A stretch of DNA of 64,000 nt from Klebsormidium nitens (taxonomy: Eukaryota; Streptophyta; Klebsormidiophyceae; Klebsormidiales; Klebsormidiaceae), in contig DF237091.1 of NCBI GenBank assembly GCA_000708835.1, positions 1-64,000 of the forward strand, read 5' to 3'. Positions within the stretch are counted from its first letter, which is position 1. Each line of letters opens with the position of its first letter. Below are positions 57,877 through 64,000 of this stretch, piece by piece. The notes under the pieces are model-generated. The model did no database searches. It had not been told where the DNA came from and saw only the letters and a program-made list of their open reading frames with translations. The translations under genes were made by a program, and so were the position numbers.

Positions 57877-58723
57877 GGTGGCGTAGCAGGAAAGTTAATT
57901 CAACAGAACCAAAAACATCAGCAGAACGTCCAAGCGGTGCATGTTTTAGAACCTTGAGCAGGAGTCATTGATGGATGCGCAGCTTCATGCGCGCCAGCAT
58001 TGCCGATTGAAATCACGTCTTCACTTCACTTCAACTCGAAAGGAAATTGGTGCCAGAAACTTTTTGAAACTCAGCTCTCAGCCTTTTCGGAATTTTCCGG
58101 AACTCAGACTGAGAGTCAGAGTCAGAGTCAGAAGTTCTCAGAACTGCCTTGGTATACACGTGGCAGGCATACACTGGCTATGCAGTGGGGGACGAATTCT
58201 TTTTCTGTGACGGAAAGCCGTACGATACTGCTTACATAAATCGGATGGTGCATATTGATCAAAACTGGCGCGGGATCATACAAAACCTCTGAGTCTGCCT
58301 CTGACTCTGAATCTGAGTCTGAGCAAGCACGAGCAGAATTCTGATTCTCACTTGAAGCGTCATCACGCTCAGAGTCAGAGTCAGAGAGCTCAAAGATTTT
58401 TGTAGGATACTTCTTTGAAAAGTCGCATCGTGAAACATTGCTGCCTCTTTGTCAAGGTTGATCACACTGTGCAGAACAACTTTGGCGCCCCAATAGTGCC
58501 AGGTCTGGCGTCAGCCGTCCATGTGTTTCAGTTCTGCCCCGTCACATTGACCCTAGAATCTCTTTGTACGGTGCCTGCGCAAAGCCGCCAGTACATCACT
58601 GGGTGCACTCGGTCGGCAGGATCCATCACTCGGAAAGGGCCTACAACGGATTTCGACCAAACGTAAAGTCAGGGCTTTCATTAGAGAGCTGCGAGACAGA
58701 CTGCGGTTGCAGCAGGATTAAAG
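57877..58723. promoter_or_regulatory. Bidirectional promoter, EFL1 / SWIM-SNF2
   Basis: 847 bp between diverging start codons. It carries three short GAGTCA-type repeat tracts (58107-58133, 58287-58322 and 58368-58389). The middle one is in the opposite orientation, so it can pair with either neighbour. Confidence 0.55.
58107..58389. repeat. Inverted GAGTCA simple-repeat tracts
   Basis: Tracts of (GAGTCA)n lie at about 58107-58133 and 58368-58389, and of the reverse complement (TGACTC type) at 58287-58322. The AP-1/GCN4-like core TGAGTCA does not occur as a full designed site; the tracts look like a microsatellite that has been inverted or has expanded on both strands. Confidence 0.65.
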
Positions 58724-61700
58724 ATGGTCCGAAATGTATATGGCAAGACGGCATGGGGAAAAGGTACGAGGTCAAGCTGTGCAGAGATGAATGATGCGCC
58801 TATTTCAAGCTGCTTGTCATTGCAACTGGAAAGTCCTGTGCATACACTTTTCTCTCGCTGCACACTCGTGTGCAGCGAGAGAATTTGCTGACTTTCATTG
58901 CTACTACAAGAGGCCGCGTTTGAGGTTGTAGATAAGAAAGTAAAAAAGCACAGTGTGAGCTAACGAGGGTCTGTGATGCAGCATTCCTTGACGCCCTGGG
59001 TGCTTTTGACGTCAGCAACAGGCTTGGCAGGGGCAAGACCTATGCAAACACTGGCAAAGTGCTCTCAATCAACATGCAAGGGAGCCAAGTGAGTTTCTTT
59101 TAGTGCTGATCTATCGCTCGTTCATTGCAATGCTGTAATCACAATTCCAGCTTGAAATTTTCTGCTCACAATCTGTAACATCTGTGTTAGGTCAGCTCAT
59201 ATGCATAGGGACTTGTCTTCTTTATCTCTCCAACTTAGGCCACATTGCTGCTTGGAGATGATGTATGATAGGGCTGATCAGGCTTTGGGGCTTGTTGCAC
59301 AACCTGCCTCTCTCTATCATTGCTTTCCTCTATTTCCAATCTAGCCCCAATTAAAAACTTTTATAGCCGGACTGGCAGCAACTGGCAGGGCCGTACATGA
59401 ATACTTTCTATGACTGTTCCAGGTGCAAGCCCGGGTGCAAGGCAGTTTTGCCCCTTTCTACAATGTTGGCATCCAGTTCTCAAAGATGCCAGACTCAGCG
59501 GTCCTCTTCGACGTTGTTGGGAAGAACCCGATGCTGCTTGCGCATATCCTGGTGAGGGCCATCGTCTACAACAACAGGAGCTCACCTGCAGGCTGGCTGA
59601 TAATCACCTTTCTTTGAAGAATACTAGGCTGGCTTCGACGCTTGGAACTTAATGCAAACGTCATTGCCTCCAAGTTGTCTCTTGCCAGCCATAGAGGGAC
59701 TCCTAATGTAAAGTTAGTAGAAGGGGAGAAAAACCTTCGTATCGTTTTTGCATGCCTGCCATCAGACCATCATGCACGCCTCTGATTTTTGGGTAGAATC
59801 TTCGTCACATACTTCTCCCAACCCTTTGAGGCATCAAAATCATCGATTGGTGAGAACTCCCTACTTTTCTCTATGCAGAACAACGAGCTCCCCAGCGAGC
59901 TGCTCACAAAGCTGCAGGAGCGGCGGGTGCAGTTGCTGCCCCGCTCATGGAGTGAGATGAAAGGCAGCTGCACCTGCCCCGACAACCCTGGCCCCGGCAA
60001 CCCTTGCAAGCACCTGGCTGCGGTGTACCACATCATCACTACGGAGATCGACCAGAACCCCTTCACGCTCTTCCAAGTGAGCCTCTCAGCGGAAGCGTTT
60101 TCTTGGTTTCATCTTGATTTGAAAAGTAGGCACGATGCAGATCTGTCTCTAAGGTCGTGTTCAGCTTCGTTTCTACCTTATAAGCCGAGTTTCACATTTT
60201 AAGAATTCTGCCAAAGCGTGCAACCAAATTTGTTTAAGGTGACAACTTATTTTGTTAGGCCAACCTTCTCAGACTAATACTCCAAACTTTCTGATGAAGC
60301 CCCTGCTGCAATGCAATTTGCAAAGAATCCGACCTCTTGTCCATGTCTTTGTTACGAGGATGCATGACGTCCATAGTATGAAATCCAAAATAGTCTTATA
60401 GAACTCTTTCACCAATGCATCTCTTCTCTGCGGTCATACCTGCGAGGCCTCAGATTACCAACTGATCCCCCATCAATCAGTTCGCCACGGAGGTGGCTTA
60501 TCTTTCACAAAGTACTCCTCTTTGATAGCTCCTATGCTGCCATCTCAAACCCCGAATCCTCTGCAGCTCCGCGGCGTCGACCTTGCCAAGCAGTTCTCCA
60601 TCAAGCAGTCCGCCACGGAGGTGCCATACCCACTCCCCGTCCAGCGAACACGAGACGCAGCAGGGGCAAGCACGAGCTCTGAGGAAGTCCCTCCAGAGGC
60701 GGAGGCAGTTCAGCCCGTGAAACTGCTCAAGATTGCCAGCAATGCCAACTTCGTCCTGGGATGCCTGGCTAACAATCCTCCCTTCTCGCTCTCGCTCAAC
60801 TACAAGGTGCGCAAATACTGGGGATCGAAGCATTGTCTTCAAGATTGATCCGCCAAGCTGAAAGTTAGAAGCTTCAAACACCCCTGTTCGGATCTACGGT
60901 ATTCCTTCTTGAGAAGCTTATCTGGTCGTCTCATGTCGTCTTACTTTCGTTTCATTGACCACAACGGGATCTGCAAAAGTAAACCCCCGAACCCTGTCTT
61001 CTTCAGGACGTAATGACGGAGTTCTACACCCACGTTGGCAAGAAGCACAAGGCGGTGATGCAGCTGACAGAGCCGTGGTGGACCGCTGCCCAGGAGGGCC
61101 CCGCTAAGGATCGCCTGCAGCGGGTCGTCTCTCACAGCAGATGCGCTTGCCAAACGTTTCTGCTTTTGAAGGGTCAGCCGTGTCCTTGTTTCTCGGCTAC
61201 AACCTATCGGCGATTCGCCATTTTCTTCGTCCTAACCGCTTTCCTTCATCTAAGGTGAAGTGCGGGAGCATAAATCCCTTACCCTCATGGGCGCGGGAAG
61301 GAGTTCGAGCCATGAACTATTTACAACATGACACGTTTTGAAACAAAATGAAACGGACACCTCAATCAGTCGACACGATAGCCGCATGATGGCCGGTGGT
61401 TTGTTGTGTGCCAACAGGGAGTGAGAAAACTGTTCCATTCGGACGGAGTGTGCAAAGCACTGAATCAGATCCAAGTCAACACTACCAAAAACTTATTCAG
61501 CTGCGTTTTGGCGTCGTTTTCTCCTTGTTCTGACGCGGCCTCTTTCCTCTTCCTGCAGCTTCTCTCTTCGACTAAGTAAAAACTTCGCCAAGCCCAAGCT
61601 TCTGCTGACCAACCAGCTTTTCGAGGCTGAGGCAGACCCTGCCGAGGTAAGCGGACCGTGTAGACCCGTCATTGACTTCAACTTTTCTGGTATTCCATTT

Positions 61701-64000
61701 GGCAGCGTGTTTGTTGACGTCCTTGTGCTGTAGGTCGGCTCTTTAATTTTCCTCATCACGTTTCTTGAGCAGGAACAAAACCACGAGGAAAGCGGCGGCC
61801 CTGCTTTCCACTGTGTGTTTGATTGCCGGGACGCCATCGCCCCACCTTCTTCAATTTTTGAAAGTGCCCGGATTGTCCTCTTTGAATTGACATTCTGAAA
61901 GCCGGCCTGTCCGCAGGTGTTTTGTGGGATGCCCTTCGAGCGGGTGGCTCCGGACACCATCTCTGTGGACGTCCTGCCGTTCTTCAAGGTGCTTCTTCAG
62001 CTGCCGTCCGATGTCGGCTCGCTCTCGTACCGCTTCTTCTTCTATGCGGCCAGGTGAGATGCAAACGAGTGGTATCCAGAGAACGGCAGCCTTCGAGCTG
62101 AGTCTTACAAAACGTTGAAGGACGTAAAGAAAGTCAAGCATCTGTTTGTGGAAACCTTTAGAGCTGCTCGTCTTTCCAGATATAAGCACAGTCGTTCCCA
62201 TTTCGGACGCTTTTGTTCGTCCAATCTGTCAGTATTCCACCTTATGATTATTCCATATGGTTCTGACTTGTATGGGAACATGATATACAGCTCAAAGGAG
62301 AGCACCAGAGAGGCGTATATAGAGACAGGGGGGTCATCGATGTAATCCTTTCTGCCTCCTCGCAGGGTGGCGTACCTTCTCTTCTCCACCTGCTCCTTCA
62401 CGCCTGCGGTGCTACCCCTGGACGAGCGCCGCTTCAAGATCGTCTTCAAGCCGCTCGTTTCGTCAGCCGCGGTTGCGGAACAGCTCGAGAGCGTGAGAAT
62501 TTCTTCGAATTCAAAACCTGAGCTTTTGCGTATGCTGCGCAAGATGGTCAACGATGCCTTCGGTATCGTTCGCTAGAGTCTCCCAAGGTTTGTTGCCTGC
62601 AATTTCCTGAAGGAACGACGACTCCTCACATTGCCTGCCAGTATTTTCTGGATTGATTCTCGACGATTCTCAACCGCATTGGCCATCACAGCAATTTGGA
62701 AGTCCTGCTCAGAAGTCATTTGTCCGCATTCCGTTGCGAACAGCATTCGCCTCGTCCTTGACAAGGATGATTTGAGTGTGGATTCATTGCGAAGCCTTCT
62801 ACCTTTTCCCGTAACGCTTTTCCCGGTTAATGGCCAGACCCGAAGTCTGTTTCCAGCGGGCTCGTGGGTGCATTGCTTGCGCCCCCCCGTCATCTGCACA
62901 AGAAATAGTCACTTCCATAGCGATCAGACCCACTTCTTCGGCTCCAGACAAATCAACCACCGATAACTCGAAATCTGCATGATCGCTGCAGCTGGCTGCT
63001 GCATACCCTGCAAACGACCCGTGCGTCGTTCTTGATGGGGAGGGCCCCCTGGCCGCCGAAAGCGGCACGCTGCACTGCGTCATGGCGGCCCTCACGCGGA
63101 GCGTCGCCAAGCTGGACTTCATGCACAAAAAACTCAAGGTGGGTGACGTCCTATCTTAGCCTATCGTTGAGCTTCTCAAGAGCGGAGGGGGGCCTTTGTT
63201 GAGCAAAGGCGCATGGGCGCGACAAGTCGTAATACCGCCCCTTTCGGGCAAGTTCTGATCGTTGTGGAGGAACTCGACTACTGCTTACCAAAAATGAAGT
63301 ATTGGTATCCTATCCTCTGACGGGTCCGTCTCACCCAGGAACATGTAAAAGCCGGAAACGAGGCCTCACCTGTAAATAGCCGCTTTGTCAGCAACGCCGC
63401 TGACGTCCTCACGAAATGCCCCCTTCAATTGATTCTGTTCAGCTTGCTTTTAATCAGTCTCGTTATGGTCGTCTTTGCAGGACAACCCTCCCAAGGAGTC
63501 CCTTGCCTTCTGGCGCCAGCAAGATTTCCACATCATGGCCCTCTCGGAACCGAGCACGGCCGCGGCCATTGCCAAGTACTTTGGTACGACCACCACTTTC
63601 TTCGACTTCTGGACCAAAAAAGCTCACCTTTGGCGCCTGAATTCAAGATTCGAAGGCCTATCGTTTGGAAAGTAGGAATCCACGGACTCGCTTCTTCCAT
63701 TTCAAGGATGCGAAACTTTCTACTAATCCAGACTTTGCGCAAAATAACTTCTGAAAGCATGCGGGAAGACGGAATAACCCTCTTGGTGCCTTTCAGCATT
63801 TTTTCGCCTCAAATCACTTGGTGGCCTCTTCCGCAATCTAATTTTCGAGACGCCAACAGTTGTTACGGCCCTCCCGACAACCGACCTGTTCTCTCGCAGG
63901 CCTGTTCGACCTTCTCAAGTTCGACATTGATGTCGAGATTCGGGTGCTTAAGAGCGAGACCGAGGCCCCAGACCCAGCCACGGGCATCAGCCCTTACACC
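58724..64000 (+). CDS. SWIM zinc-finger protein fused to SNF2-helicase N-terminal region (partial)
   Basis: Proposed exons: 58724-58763, 58982-59088, 59423-59551, 59879-60076, 60567-60806, 61007-61254, 61559-61646, 61917-62053, 62366-62492, 62992-63138, 63481-63583, 63900 to beyond the edge; 555 codons so far. The first part matches bacterial SWIM proteins: YGKTAWGKAFLDALGAFDV, LGRGKTYANTGKVL, VQARVQGSFAPFYNV, then the SWIM finger CTCPDN...NPCKHLAAVYH (Cys123, 125, 135, His137) and NPFTLFQLRG. In bacteria this protein is encoded beside a SNF2 helicase. From 61559 the sequence looks like the N-terminal part of such helicases: ISVDVLPFFKVLLQLP, FTPAVLPLDERRFKIVFKPL, LAAAYP. The ATPase motors would lie past the window. 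The 61007 exon end and its join to 61559 are weak: a TGA follows at 61256, so two separate genes remain possible. An in-frame stop precedes the ATG. Confidence 0.78.

Noticed and set aside
1-64000. tRNA, rRNA and CRISPR arrays
   Set aside because: I looked for tRNA T-loop patterns, rRNA-like blocks and spaced repeats and saw none that I could support. A covariance-model scan would be needed to exclude single tRNAs.

Overview
The window is nuclear DNA from a green-lineage eukaryote. Its genes have many short exons with GT-AG introns. Several products have plant-type architectures: a PRT1-type RING-RING-ZZ ubiquitin ligase, nucleoporin ALADIN, the SWR1-complex subunit SWC6/SEF, and an NADPH aldo-keto reductase. 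GC-rich coding exons, a mix of multi-exon and single-exon genes, and two bacterial-looking families suggest a streptophyte (charophycean, perhaps Klebsormidium-like) alga. The species is an inference. Exon coordinates were worked out by hand from splice signals, reading-frame phase and family similarity; every multi-exon model given here keeps phase across all junctions.

Layout. 816-1478 (-): small intronless macro-domain gene. 2342-15101 (-): PRT1-like E3 ligase with a 6.7 kb intron and a 648-residue low-complexity tail. 15709-20908 (+): ALADIN, nine exons. 22120-23151 (-): Smr-domain protein. 23465-24330: two inverted-repeat elements, one with a 6-bp target-site duplication. 24643-26025 (+): F-box/LRR-like protein. 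27166-31499 (-): M2-like zinc peptidase, four exons. 32077-35179 (+): SWC6. 36785-40722 (+): secreted or membrane-anchored alpha/beta hydrolase. 42833-47293 (-): aldo-keto reductase, ten exons. 47825-48682 (+): small one-span membrane protein. 49884-57876 (-): ribosome-biogenesis GTPase EFL1, twelve exons. 58724 to the right edge (+): SWIM zinc-finger protein running into a SNF2-helicase N-terminal region, cut by the window end.

Organisation. Four gene pairs are head-to-head with 0.53-0.85 kb between start codons (PRT1/ALADIN, peptidase/SWC6, reductase/membrane protein, EFL1/SWIM-SNF2), so shared bidirectional promoters look like the rule here. Longer gene-free stretches lie mostly between convergent 3' ends and are AT-richer, with many CATG/TGCA motifs. 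The genes are mostly housekeeping (protein turnover, nuclear pore, chromatin, 60S maturation, redox) and do not form one pathway.

Most notable: the SWIM-SNF2 gene with bacterial-type modules; relics of duplicated exon pieces beside live exons in both PRT1 and EFL1; 21-bp minisatellites encoding 7-residue repeats in the same two genes; and the pair of foldback elements upstream of the F-box gene.
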